Shown piece after piece: positions 51,601 through 59,112 of a DNA stretch of 64,000 nucleotides. The notes beneath the pieces were generated by a model, which made no database searches, was not told the origin of the DNA, and was given only the letters and a program-made list of their open reading frames with translations. A program made the position numbers and the translations under genes. Positions within the stretch are counted from its first letter, which is position 1. Each line of letters opens with the position of its first letter. Source of the DNA: Methylibium sp965279545 (GTDB taxonomy: Bacteria > Pseudomonadota > Gammaproteobacteria > Burkholderiales > Burkholderiaceae_C); the NCBI RefSeq assembly GCF_965279545.1, contig NZ_OZ257250.1, forward strand, positions 1,054,001 to 1,118,000. The letters are read 5' to 3'.

Positions 51601-52003
51601 CGAGCGTGAACTCGCTGCCGATGACCAGCCGGGGCAGGGGGCCGGGGGGTGGGCGCGTTTCCCCCAGCCCCTTCAGCGCCGCATGCGCCCGCACCACACC
51701 GGCCACCGAGCACTCGTCGGTGATCGCGATCGCTGCGTAGCCGAGCTGGGCTGCGCGCCCCACCAGTTCCTGCGGGTGCGAGGCGCCGGTCAGGAAGCTG
51801 AAGTTCGAGCGACAGTGCAGCTCGGCGTAGGCAGGCAGCCCCGGCCGCATCCCCTGCGGCGCAGGCAATGGAAGTGACGCCGGAAGCGGCGTCTTCGGTT
51901 GGGCCGGTTGCGGCATCGCCTCAGCCGAGCGCCGGGCCGTCCCAGGCCGGCTGAGCTCCCCCGTGGGAGGGCGCGGTACGCCGCGGCCGGGGGCGCCACT
52001 CAT
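48617..52003 (-). CDS. dnaE2: Error-prone DNA polymerase DnaE2 (ImuC)
   Basis: The 1128-residue C-family polymerase performs damage-induced mutagenesis. The PHP domain starts YAELHCRSNFSFLTGASHP. The catalytic Asps are in SPDIDVDFEHERREEV, and the palm/finger region includes FGFPESH-like GEYGFPESHAFSFALLAYLSAW. The OB-fold near the end reads GTIFVTLEDETGSVNVIVW. ATG 52003 overlaps the imuB TGA (ATGA). It is the last gene of the SOS cassette. Confidence 0.95.
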   Translation of the reverse strand: MSGAPGRGVPRPPTGELSRPGTARRSAEAMPQPAQPKTPLPASLPLPAPQGMRPGLPAYAELHCRSNFSFLTGASHPQELVGRAAQLGYAAIAITDECSVAGVVRAHAALKGLGETRPPPGPLPRLVIGSEFTLAASPAAPGCRLVLLAMNREGYAQLCGLITLGRGRSAKGSYQLSVDDLDAPLAGQGHPAGVPDCLALLIPRRDDDHDLLLAQARWLATRCGERASIAIELLRWADDEPLVERLLAVSAACGLPLAAAGDVLMHVRSRKPLQDTLTAIRLKRRVADCGFALIRNAEQHLRSRLALARLYRPEWLQRSVDLAQACDFSLKELKYEYPDEIVPAGETATSHLRRMTERGAHERYPAGVPRKVEKQIERELELILKKHYEAFFLTVFDVVRFARSRGILCQGRGSAANSAVCYCLGITEVDPTRTTLLFERFISDERDESPDIDVDFEHERREEVIQYIYGKYGTHRTALAAALATYRVRSAVREVGKALGLDESRTARLARSHQWFDEREKLQERLLEAGFDPDAPVTQQWLELSSTLIGFPRHLSQHVGGFVIARDELSRMVPIENAAMENRRVIQWDKDDLESLGLLKVDVLALGMLSVLKRSLDMVTQWRGLLPGAAGQPRHAWRMEDIPREDGSTYAMIQAADTVGVFQIESRAQQSMLPRLRPEAFYDLVIEVAIVRPGPISGGMVHPYLKQRELQRQGKRPPPLYPALEKALERTLGIPIFQEQVMQICMIAADFTGGEADELRRAMAAWKRKGGVHHFHDRIVERMVAKRYDREFAERIFEQIKGFGEYGFPESHAFSFALLAYLSAWLKCHEPAIFLAALLNSQPMGFYSPSQLVQDARRHAIEVRPLDVCHSAWDCTLEPALPGSARPDARAPQPAVRLGLRWVCGFNEAASKRLLAARGAAAFVGIDDLAHRAALDPQELQVLARADALQGLAGHRRQQVWAASGQPRRAALLADTPHREDPLALPAAPEAEEITLDYASTRLSLRRHPLALLRPRLAQRGWRNAHELAALKNGSRTWACGIVVGRQQPETAKGTIFVTLEDETGSVNVIVWKGVRERYRQALLASRLLAVAGEWQKSPEGVMHLVARRLVDVTPWLGRLATSSRDFH

Positions 52004-53508
52004 CCGAACCAGCCGTGCAGGAACCAGCCGGCCGCACCGGCGGACACTCCGGCCGACGCACCCGCCGACGTGCTGGAGCGGTGCTCCCGATAGATCCAGC
52101 GCAGCCGGTGATCGCGGCCTTCGGCGACGTGGTAGTCGCGCCGCACCAGCGCGCCGTCGAACCAGCCGGCCTCGATGCGCTCGGCCCGCGAGCACAGACG
52201 CAAGACCCCGCCGTGCAGCGGCCGGCCCCCGGCATCGGTCGCCAGGGGCAGCGGGGTCGGCAGCAGCCAGGTCGGCCGGGGCGCGGTCGTGATCGCGGCC
52301 ACGGCAGGCGGCGTTTCAGTGACCGGCAGCGCGCGCTGTGCATGCTCGGGCCGGTGGTCGGCCACCGGCACCCAGCGCTGCACATGGTCGACCCCGAGCC
52401 GCGCGACCAGCCGGTCGAGCAAGGCCGCGTGCTCGCCGTCGTGCCGCCCCGGGATGGACAGCAACTCGCCGGGCGTGCCCCCGTCGGGCGCCGTGGCTTC
52501 CAGTGCAAGCGCGATCTCGTACACCGGCGCGGCGAGTGCGTGGCGTTGCAGGCGCTCGCGCCACAGCAGCGCGAGCTGGGCGATGTCGCGGCTCGGCACC
52601 GACAGCTGCAGCCGCAGCACGGTGTCGGGTAGCGGCTCGCGGCCGTGTTCATGGCGCAAGCGCAGCGCCAGCACGGTGGCGGCTTGCCAGCGCAGCTGCA
52701 ACCAGCCGAGCAGGGCCGGCAGCAGGGCCTCGACTGCTGCGACCAGTACCGCGGCGTCATCGGCCCGCTGCATCAGCTCGCGCCGCACCACGAAGCGCTC
52801 GGGCGGCGTGAACCACCGTCGGGGGTCGGGTGCGGTGCCGTAGCTGCGATCGAGTGCGAGGCTCGGTTCCCGGCCGAGCCGGTGCTGCAAACCGGCACGC
52901 GGCAGGGCCCGCAGTGCACCGAATTCCCGGATCCCCAGCGCTTGCAGCAGCTCGGTCTGGTGCAGGGTCAGCGGCAGCAGCTGCGACAGGCTCGACACCG
53001 GCAGCCGGTCCAGCCGCTGCGCGCAGCCGCGAGCCTGCAGCGCGTGCCGCCGGACGAGGCCGCTGGTGGCGAACAGCCACGCGGCACTCGCGGTGGGCGC
53101 GCAGCCCAGCCGCGCCTGCACATCCACCGCGAGTGCGAGGGCCCGCGCCCGGCGCAGCAGGGCGCGGATGCCACCGAACAGCCGCAACGTGCTCTGCACC
53201 TCGAGCAGCACGCCGCTAGGCGCAAGGCTGAGGTGGGGCGTGAGGGCGCCGAGCGCCAGTGCCAGCCGTCCGACCGTCGCAACCTCGCGCGGCACGTCGC
53301 GCGGCATCACGCTGAGCTGTGGCAACAGCGACAAGGCCGTGGCCACGCTCTGCCCGGCGCGCACGCCGAGCGCGCGCGCGGCGCGGTTGGCACCGAGCAG
53401 CGTGTGCTGCTCAGCCACCGCCACCGGCAGCGCCGCCTCAAGCCCGGGCCGCGACCAGGGCAGGGCTTGCAGCGGCAGCTGGGGCAGGTGCAGGGCGATC
53501 CACAGCAT
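52000..53508 (-). CDS. imuB: ImuB, catalytically inactive Y-family polymerase homologue
   Basis: The 502-residue protein resembles DinB/UmuC but starts MLWIALHLPQLPLQAL, where active enzymes have an acidic Asp motif. The second acidic site is also missing (TLRLFGG region). ImuB proteins act as a scaffold binding the beta clamp, ImuA and DnaE2. The C-terminal about 40 residues are Ser/Ala/Gly-rich. It overlaps imuA by 71 bp and dnaE2 by 4 bp. Confidence 0.92.
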   Translation of the reverse strand: MLWIALHLPQLPLQALPWSRPGLEAALPVAVAEQHTLLGANRAARALGVRAGQSVATALSLLPQLSVMPRDVPREVATVGRLALALGALTPHLSLAPSGVLLEVQSTLRLFGGIRALLRRARALALAVDVQARLGCAPTASAAWLFATSGLVRRHALQARGCAQRLDRLPVSSLSQLLPLTLHQTELLQALGIREFGALRALPRAGLQHRLGREPSLALDRSYGTAPDPRRWFTPPERFVVRRELMQRADDAAVLVAAVEALLPALLGWLQLRWQAATVLALRLRHEHGREPLPDTVLRLQLSVPSRDIAQLALLWRERLQRHALAAPVYEIALALEATAPDGGTPGELLSIPGRHDGEHAALLDRLVARLGVDHVQRWVPVADHRPEHAQRALPVTETPPAVAAITTAPRPTWLLPTPLPLATDAGGRPLHGGVLRLCSRAERIEAGWFDGALVRRDYHVAEGRDHRLRWIYREHRSSTSAGASAGVSAGAAGWFLHGWFG

Positions 53509-54235
53509 CGCAGTTCCTTTCAGGAGCCGGCAAGCGGTGTGCCGAGGCCGGCCAGGGCAGCTCCAGCTGCAGCGGGTGGGGCATCGGCGGGCCACGGCGT
53601 TTGAACACGTCGACCGCCAGCACGCGGTCCGGCAGCGGCAGGCAGGCCAGGCGCAGCGGTGCCGGGCTGCTCAGCGCGCGGGCGGCCGGCGCCTGCATGG
53701 CCATCAGGGGGGTGGTGCCGGCCTGCGCGGCCAGGTGCAGGCGACGCAGCGTGGGGCGGGCCACCGGCCGTTCGCTCCACCACAGCACGGCGGCGCAGCT
53801 GCCGGCGCGCACGGCCTGCTCCGCCGTCCAGGCGGCATCGGCCGGCGTGGCCGGGGTGACGCACACCAGGTGCGGCCAGTCCAGGGCAAGGGCTTGCAGC
53901 GCACTGAGGCACGGCCTGCCCGGCGGGTTGATCCAGACCAGCTCTCTTGCCGCCTCCCGGCGCTGCCCCAGGGTCTGCAGCCAGGGTGCGAGCAAGGCCA
54001 GCTCGCCGCCCGCCGGCTCGGTCAGCAGGTCGGTCAGGCCGCTCGAGGGCCAACCGCCACCAGGCAGTTCGGCATCGAGCGCTGGCCACCCGGTGGAGCT
54101 GGTCGCAGTGGGGGGCTGCGCCAGCGCGCCGGCCCGCCACAGGGACGCCCCCGGGCGATCCGCGAAGGACGCCAGCGCGCGTGTCGACGCCGACGGCGTG
54201 GTGGCGGGGAAAGCGGGGGCCGGGGAGGACGACAT
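53438..54235 (-). CDS. imuA: ImuA, RecA-like SOS mutagenesis protein
   Basis: The 265-residue protein shows the ImuA pattern: STGWPALDAELPGGGWPSSG, then LTDLLTEPAGGELALLAPWL, and later WWSERPVARPTLRRLHLAAQ. It is a RecA-like fold without a full Walker A. It joins ImuB and DnaE2 in translesion mutagenesis. ATG 54235 follows a GAGG-type site poorly, but a LexA box lies 28 bp upstream. Its 3' end runs 71 bp into imuB. Confidence 0.9.
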   Translation of the reverse strand: MSSSPAPAFPATTPSASTRALASFADRPGASLWRAGALAQPPTATSSTGWPALDAELPGGGWPSSGLTDLLTEPAGGELALLAPWLQTLGQRREAARELVWINPPGRPCLSALQALALDWPHLVCVTPATPADAAWTAEQAVRAGSCAAVLWWSERPVARPTLRRLHLAAQAGTTPLMAMQAPAARALSSPAPLRLACLPLPDRVLAVDVFKRRGPPMPHPLQLELPWPASAHRLPAPERNCDAVDRPAPAPAAAASPALVAARA

Positions 54236-54262
54236 GGCAGGAAACAGGGTGGGAGATGGAGA

Positions 54263-54278
54263 CTGTACATAAATACAG
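54263..54278. promoter_or_regulatory. LexA (SOS) box of the imuA-imuB-dnaE2 cassette
   Basis: CTGTACATAAATACAG fits CTGT-N8-ACAG exactly, with the preferred A/T-rich centre and flanking A/T. It lies 28 bp before imuA, so the whole cassette should be derepressed by DNA damage. Confidence 0.9.
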
Positions 54279-54455
54279 TATCCATGTGCGCCTGCTCGAT
54301 CGGGCCCAGGGCCTGCGCCGTTCCGGCTCGAGCCCTCCCGTCGCGTGGACAACCTCCAGGGGTTTGCTTACGGGTTCATCCGGTGTGCGGCGACGGAAGA
54401 GGTCGGCACGCTCGCGTTTGCACTTTGCACCACCACATCCTTCCTGGAGACATTG

Positions 54456-54821
54456 ATGAGCACCCCCGACACCTGCTGCAGCCTCGTTCCTTACTTCAAG
54501 GTGGCTCCCGGCAAGCTGGACGAATTCAAGGCCATGTTTCCACGCTTCATCGAGAAGACCCGCAACGAGCCCCAATGCGTTTTCTACGCCTTCAGCTCCG
54601 ATGGCGACGTGGTCCACTGCCGTGAGGGCTATGACGGCGCCGCCGGTGTGCTCGCGCACCTGGAGAATGTCGGCGCGCTGCTGGGCGAGGCACTGAAGAT
54701 CGCCGAGGTGATGCGGCTCGAAGTGCACGCCCCGGCCGCTGACATCGAACAGCTGCGCGAGCCGCTGAAGGGGCTGAACCCGCAGTTCTTCGTGCTGCAA
54801 AGCGGCGGTTTCCGCCGCTGA
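54456..54821 (+). CDS. Antibiotic biosynthesis monooxygenase-like (ABM-fold) protein
   Basis: The 121-residue protein has a ferredoxin-like dimeric fold of the ABM type: VPYFKVAPGKLDEFKAMFPR, then CVFYAFSSDGDVVHCREGY and GVLAHLENV. Enzymes of this group oxidise quinone-like compounds without cofactor, but catalytic function cannot be asserted. ATG 54456 lies 7 bp after GGAG. It is a single gene, convergent with the thiolase. Confidence 0.75.
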   Translation: MSTPDTCCSLVPYFKVAPGKLDEFKAMFPRFIEKTRNEPQCVFYAFSSDGDVVHCREGYDGAAGVLAHLENVGALLGEALKIAEVMRLEVHAPAADIEQLREPLKGLNPQFFVLQSGGFRR

Positions 54822-54859
54822 CGCCTCAGCCCCGGCGGGCGCTCGGCCCGACGGGTGGA

Positions 54860-54886
54860 GGGCTCCGACGGTGCATGCCGGAGCCC
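54860..54886. terminator. Hairpin between convergent ABM-like and thiolase genes
   Basis: GGGCTCCG and CGGAGCCC form a perfect 8-bp stem with an 11-nt loop. No T-run follows on either strand, so termination strength is uncertain. Confidence 0.4.
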
Positions 54887-54924
54887 TGGTCGCGGCCCGC
54901 TCGGGCCACGACCGGCGTGATCGA

Positions 54925-56115
54925 TCAGACGCGCTCGAAGATCGCGGCGATGCCCTGGCCGCCGCCGATGCACATCGTCACCAGCGCATAGCGCCCGCCG
55001 GTGCGCTGCAGTTCGTACAGCGCCTTGGTGGTGATGATGGCGCCGGTGGCACCGATCGGGTGGCCGAGCGAGATGCCCGAACCATTGGGGTTGACCTTGG
55101 CGGGATCGAGGTCGAGCTCGCGCACGACGGCGCAGGCCTGTGCAGCGAAAGCTTCATTGGACTCGATGACATCGAGATCCTGGATCCTGAGGCCGGCCTT
55201 CTTCAGCGCGAGCTGGGTCGCCGGCACCGGACCGATCCCCATTATCTTCGGCTCCACGCCGGCGTGGGCATACGCCACCAAGCGTGCCAGGGGCTTCAGG
55301 CCTGCAGCCTTGATAGCGTCGGCGCTGGCCAGCACCACCGCGCCCGCGCCGTCGTTGATGCCCGAGGCATTGCCGGCGGTGACCGTGCCGCCGTCCTTCT
55401 TGAAGGCGGGCTTCATCTTGGCGAGCGTCTCGACGGTGGTGTCGGCCTTCACGTGCTCGTCGGTGTCGAAGCTCACGGTGCCCTTGCGGGTGACGATCTC
55501 GACCGGCACGATCTGGCTCTTGAAGCGGCCCTCGGCGATCGCCTTCGCGGCGCGGCGGTGGCTCTCGGCCGCCAGCTCGTCCATCATCGTGCGGGTGATG
55601 CCGAACTGCTCGGCCACGTTCTCCGCCGTGAGGCCCATGTGGATCTTGTGGAAGGGGTCGTGCAGCACGCCGACGGTGTAGTCGAGCATCGCCGTGTCGC
55701 CCAGGCGCGCGCCCCAGCGGGCCGTGCTCACATGGTAGGGGCCGCGCGACATCGATTCGGCGCCTGCGCCGATGGCCATCTCGCAGTCCCCGAGCATCAC
55801 CGACTGGGCCGCGGAGATGATGGCCTGCAGGCCCGAGCCGCACAAGCGGTTCACGTTGAAGGCCGGGGTTTCCTTCGGCAGGCCGGCGTTGACCGCGGCC
55901 AGGCGGCTCAGATAGGCGTCGCGCGGTTCGGTCGGGATCACGGTGCCCATCGCCAGGTGGCCGATACGGTCGGCCGCTGCGCTGCTGCGCTCGAGGGCGG
56001 TCTTGACCGCCAAGGTGGCCAGGTCGACGAGTGGCGTGTCCTTCAGGGTGCCGCCGTAGGTGCCGATGGCGGTGCGCGCGGCACCGACGACGAAGACGTC
56101 TCGGGGAGTGGTCAT
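54925..56115 (-). CDS. bktB: Acetyl-CoA acetyltransferase / beta-ketothiolase (BktB-like)
   Basis: The 396-residue thiolase has the acyl-accepting Cys in NRLCGSGLQAI (about 89-98), the His in SGISLGHPIGATGAI and the second Cys in MCIGGGQGIAAIFE. It resembles BktB-type thiolases, which condense acetyl-CoA with acyl-CoA for PHA or act in beta-oxidation. A phasin gene elsewhere in the window fits PHA metabolism. It is monocistronic. Confidence 0.9.
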   Translation of the reverse strand: MTTPRDVFVVGAARTAIGTYGGTLKDTPLVDLATLAVKTALERSSAAADRIGHLAMGTVIPTEPRDAYLSRLAAVNAGLPKETPAFNVNRLCGSGLQAIISAAQSVMLGDCEMAIGAGAESMSRGPYHVSTARWGARLGDTAMLDYTVGVLHDPFHKIHMGLTAENVAEQFGITRTMMDELAAESHRRAAKAIAEGRFKSQIVPVEIVTRKGTVSFDTDEHVKADTTVETLAKMKPAFKKDGGTVTAGNASGINDGAGAVVLASADAIKAAGLKPLARLVAYAHAGVEPKIMGIGPVPATQLALKKAGLRIQDLDVIESNEAFAAQACAVVRELDLDPAKVNPNGSGISLGHPIGATGAIITTKALYELQRTGGRYALVTMCIGGGQGIAAIFERV

Positions 56116-56189
56116 CGCAGATCTCCTTGTGTGCAGGGCGTCAATTGTGCGCCTGCCCGGCTCGCTCGAACCTGCCCGGGCAGGTGGGC

Positions 56190-57881
56190 CTACAACACGT
56201 CCGACGCGTAATCGGCCAGCCGCGAGCGCTCGCCGCGCGCCAGCATCACGTGGCCGCTGTGCGGCCAGCCCTTGAAGCGGTCGACCGCGAAGGTGAGGCC
56301 CGAACTGCCCTCGGTGAGGTAGGGCGTGTCGATCTGCGCCAGGTTGCCCAGGCAGACGATCTTGGTGCCAGGCCCGGCCCGCGTGATCAGCGTCTTCATC
56401 TGCTTGGGCGTGAGGTTCTGGGCCTCGTCGATCAGCACGAACTTGTTCAGGAAGGTGCGCCCGCGCATGAAGTTCAGACTCTTGATCTTGATCTTGCTGC
56501 GCACCAGGTCGTTGGTGGCCGCGCGGCCCCATTCGCCGGCGCCGGAATCGTTCTTGGACAGCACCTCGAGGTTGTCGTCGAGCGCGCCCATCCACGGGCC
56601 CATCTTCTCCTCCTCGGTGCCGGGCAGGAAACCGATGTCCTCGCCGACCGGCACGGTCACGCGGGTCACGATGATCTCGCTGTAGCGGCGGTCGTCCATC
56701 ACCTGCGACAGGCCGGCGGCCAGCGTCATCAGCGTCTTGCCGGTGCCGGCGGTGCCGGTGAGGGTGATGAAGTCGCAGTCCGGGTCCATCAGCAGGTTCA
56801 GCGCGAAGTTCTGCTCGCGGTTGCGCGCGGTCACGCCCCAGATCGCGTTCTTGGCGTGCGAGTAGTCCTTCAGCGTCTTCAGCACCGCGGTCTTGCCGGT
56901 GATCTCGGTGACCTTGGCGTAGAGCGGCGCGGCGCCCGGAGTCTCGAGGTAGACGAACTGGTTGACCATCAGCACCGGCACCAGCGGGCCGGCGATGCGG
57001 TAGAAGGTGGAGCCGCCCTGCTGCCAGCTCTCCATCGTCTTGCCGTGGCGCTCCCAGAAGTCGGCCGGCAGCGCCAGCACGCCGGTGTAGAGCAGGTCGC
57101 CGTCCTCGAGCGTCTTGTCGTTGAAGTAGTCCTCGGCCGGCAAGCCGAGCGCGCGGGCCTTGATGCGCATGTTGATGTCCTTCGACACCAGCACCACATC
57201 GCGGCTGGGATGCTGCTCGCGCAGGCTCTGCACCACACCCAGGATCTGGTTGTCGGCCTTGCCTTGCGGCAGCCCGGCCGGCAGCTTGACATCGAGGAAG
57301 GTGGTCTGGAAGAAGAGCGTGCCGCCGGCCTCCTTGTGGCCGGTCTTCGCGAGCGGCACGCCCGTCGCCGGGTCGAACTTCGCGCTGTCGGCACCACCGG
57401 CCAGCGCGTCGAGTTCGCGGCTGACCTGGCGCACGTTGCGCGAGACCTCGCTCATGCCCTTCTTGTGGCCGTCGAGCTCCTCGAGCGTGATCATCGGCAG
57501 GTAGATGTCGTGCTCGTCGAAGCGGAACAGCGACATCGGGTCGTGCATCAGCACGTTGGTGTCGAGCACGAACAGCTTGGGCGGGCCGCTGGGGCGAGGC
57601 TTGCGCGGGCGCGGCTCGGTGGCCGCGCCGCGGCTGACCGCCTTGACGGGCAGGAAGCCGGCGGCCGGCGCCTGGGCCGTGCGCGGGGCGGCGGCCGGTG
57701 CTGCCGGGGCCGGTGCCTTGGCGGCCGGGGTCTTGGGGTGCGGATCGAACAGGTCGAGCAACGCGGGGGCCGGGCTGTCCTGTTTGGTGGCGCGGGTGCC
57801 CGGTTTGGGTGCGGCCTGGGAATCGAAGTCGCTGGCGCTGAGGAGGGAGGCTTTCTTGGCGGGCGGTTTGGGCAGGGGCAT
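56190..57881 (-). CDS. PIN-domain plus PhoH ATPase
   Basis: The 563-residue protein begins with a low-complexity Pro/Ala linker (about 30-110), then a PIN nuclease domain (LFVLDTNVLMHDPMSLFRF, with acidic residues in LEELDGHKK and VLVSKDINMR). A PhoH AAA-type domain follows, with Walker A GTAGTGKTLM and Walker B FVLIDEAQNLTP. Such PIN-PhoH2-like proteins are linked to RNA cleavage coupled to helicase activity. ATG 57881 (MPLPKPPAKK) is preferred to a longer reading. Confidence 0.9.
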   Translation of the reverse strand: MPLPKPPAKKASLLSASDFDSQAAPKPGTRATKQDSPAPALLDLFDPHPKTPAAKAPAPAAPAAAPRTAQAPAAGFLPVKAVSRGAATEPRPRKPRPSGPPKLFVLDTNVLMHDPMSLFRFDEHDIYLPMITLEELDGHKKGMSEVSRNVRQVSRELDALAGGADSAKFDPATGVPLAKTGHKEAGGTLFFQTTFLDVKLPAGLPQGKADNQILGVVQSLREQHPSRDVVLVSKDINMRIKARALGLPAEDYFNDKTLEDGDLLYTGVLALPADFWERHGKTMESWQQGGSTFYRIAGPLVPVLMVNQFVYLETPGAAPLYAKVTEITGKTAVLKTLKDYSHAKNAIWGVTARNREQNFALNLLMDPDCDFITLTGTAGTGKTLMTLAAGLSQVMDDRRYSEIIVTRVTVPVGEDIGFLPGTEEEKMGPWMGALDDNLEVLSKNDSGAGEWGRAATNDLVRSKIKIKSLNFMRGRTFLNKFVLIDEAQNLTPKQMKTLITRAGPGTKIVCLGNLAQIDTPYLTEGSSGLTFAVDRFKGWPHSGHVMLARGERSRLADYASDVL

Positions 57882-57905
57882 GGACTTCGTGGGCCTTAAG
57901 AAGTG

Positions 57906-57933
57906 AAAAAGCCGCACAGTCGCCTGTGCGGCT
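57906..57933 (-). terminator. Intrinsic terminator after the peroxiredoxin gene
   Basis: AGCCGCACA / TGTGCGGCT, a perfect 9-bp stem with loop GGCGAC, is followed on the minus strand by TTTTC. It separates the peroxiredoxin transcript from the PIN-PhoH gene. Confidence 0.85.
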
Positions 57934-58030
57934 TGCTCGGATGCGGTGAATGACTCACAGGCATGGGCCCATTATGCACACCGCATGCCTGACTTCAATC
58001 TCTGGTTTGTGACGCCGCGGTTACGCCGGC

Positions 58031-58507
58031 TCAGGCGACTTTCTTGAGCCCCTTGACCGACTTCAGCACCTCGTCGACATGGCCGGCCACCTTGATGCCG
58101 CGCCACTCCTCGACCAGCACCCCGTTGGGATCGATCAGGAAAGTGCTGCGTTCGATGCCCTTGACCTTCTTGCCGTACATGATCTTGTTCTTGACCACGC
58201 CGAACATGTGGCAGAGTTTTTCCTCGGTGTCTGCGATCAGCTCGAACGGCAGCTCGAGGTTCTGCTTGAACTTGTCGTGCGAGGCCATGTTGTCGCGCGA
58301 CACACCGAACACCACCGCGCCGGCCTTCACGAAGTCCTTGTGACGATCGCGAAACTGCATCGCTTCGGTGGTGCAACCAGGGGTATTGTCCTTCGGGTAG
58401 AAGTACAGGATGACCGTCTGACCCAGATAGGCCTGGGGCGTGAACTTCAGGCCACCGGTGGCCTGCGCTTCAAATTCCGGGAGGGCTTTGTTGAGGGCGG
58501 GCGTCAT
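58031..58507 (-). CDS. bcp: Peroxiredoxin BCP/PrxQ type
   Basis: The 158-residue thiol peroxidase has the peroxidatic Cys45 in KDNTPGCTTEAM. The resolving Cys five residues later in E. coli BCP is absent (Met here), so it is the one-Cys variant. Cys99 is the only other cysteine visible, in EKLCHMFGV. It reduces hydroperoxides with an external thiol donor. Confidence 0.92.
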   Translation of the reverse strand: MTPALNKALPEFEAQATGGLKFTPQAYLGQTVILYFYPKDNTPGCTTEAMQFRDRHKDFVKAGAVVFGVSRDNMASHDKFKQNLELPFELIADTEEKLCHMFGVVKNKIMYGKKVKGIERSTFLIDPNGVLVEEWRGIKVAGHVDEVLKSVKGLKKVA

Positions 58508-58622
58508 GAAGGGTGCTGCTGAGTAGGCGCCTCGAGTAAGGCTAACTGTTGATTATAAAGGCGCTGTCAAGCACCTCGACCACCCCACAAACAGCAGCGG
58601 CATGTGGCGCCACATTGGGCGC

Positions 58623-59000
58623 TCAGGCACCTTCGATCAACAGGGCCGCCACGACGGTGCGGCCTTCGGCCACCAGCAGGTTGTAGGTACGGCATGCGGC
58701 CGCGGTGTCCATGGTCTCGATACCGATGCGCCGTTCGATCAGGGGGCGCAGCCATTCCGGGCGCGCAAAGCGCAGCGTGCTGCCGCTGCCGAACAGCACC
58801 AGCTCCGGGCCCAATGCCGCGAGCGTCTCGAAATGAAGCGGGCTCAAGGTGTCGAAGCGCGCATCGCGCCACGGCGTCACGTCGCCCTGCCAGGGAAGCA
58901 CCAGACTGTCGTGCCACGTGTGTTCGCCGATCTGCACGCTGTGGCGGGTGTAGCCGCTGATCACGTTGGCGGCGGCTATGCGATCGGGCTGCAGTTTCAT
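58623..59000 (-). CDS. Mth938-like domain protein (DUF498)
   Basis: The 125-residue protein matches the DUF498/Mth938 fold: VLPWQGDVTPWRDARFDTLS and LGPELVLFGSGSTLRF, then RRIGIETMDTAAACRTYNLL. Homologues include the mitochondrial complex I assembly factor NDUFAF3, but no biochemical role is known in bacteria. It is divergent from the aminotransferase gene. Confidence 0.85.
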   Translation of the reverse strand: MKLQPDRIAAANVISGYTRHSVQIGEHTWHDSLVLPWQGDVTPWRDARFDTLSPLHFETLAALGPELVLFGSGSTLRFARPEWLRPLIERRIGIETMDTAAACRTYNLLVAEGRTVVAALLIEGA

Positions 59001-59112
59001 GGGGCGCGGCGGGAGGGGCTGGGAGGGATCGCGGACGGGCGCTGTGGTCTAATTTTAGGCTGCCGTGCAGATGGCGTTGCCGTCTGTCGCCCGGTGTATT
59101 TCAGGAGTTCCC

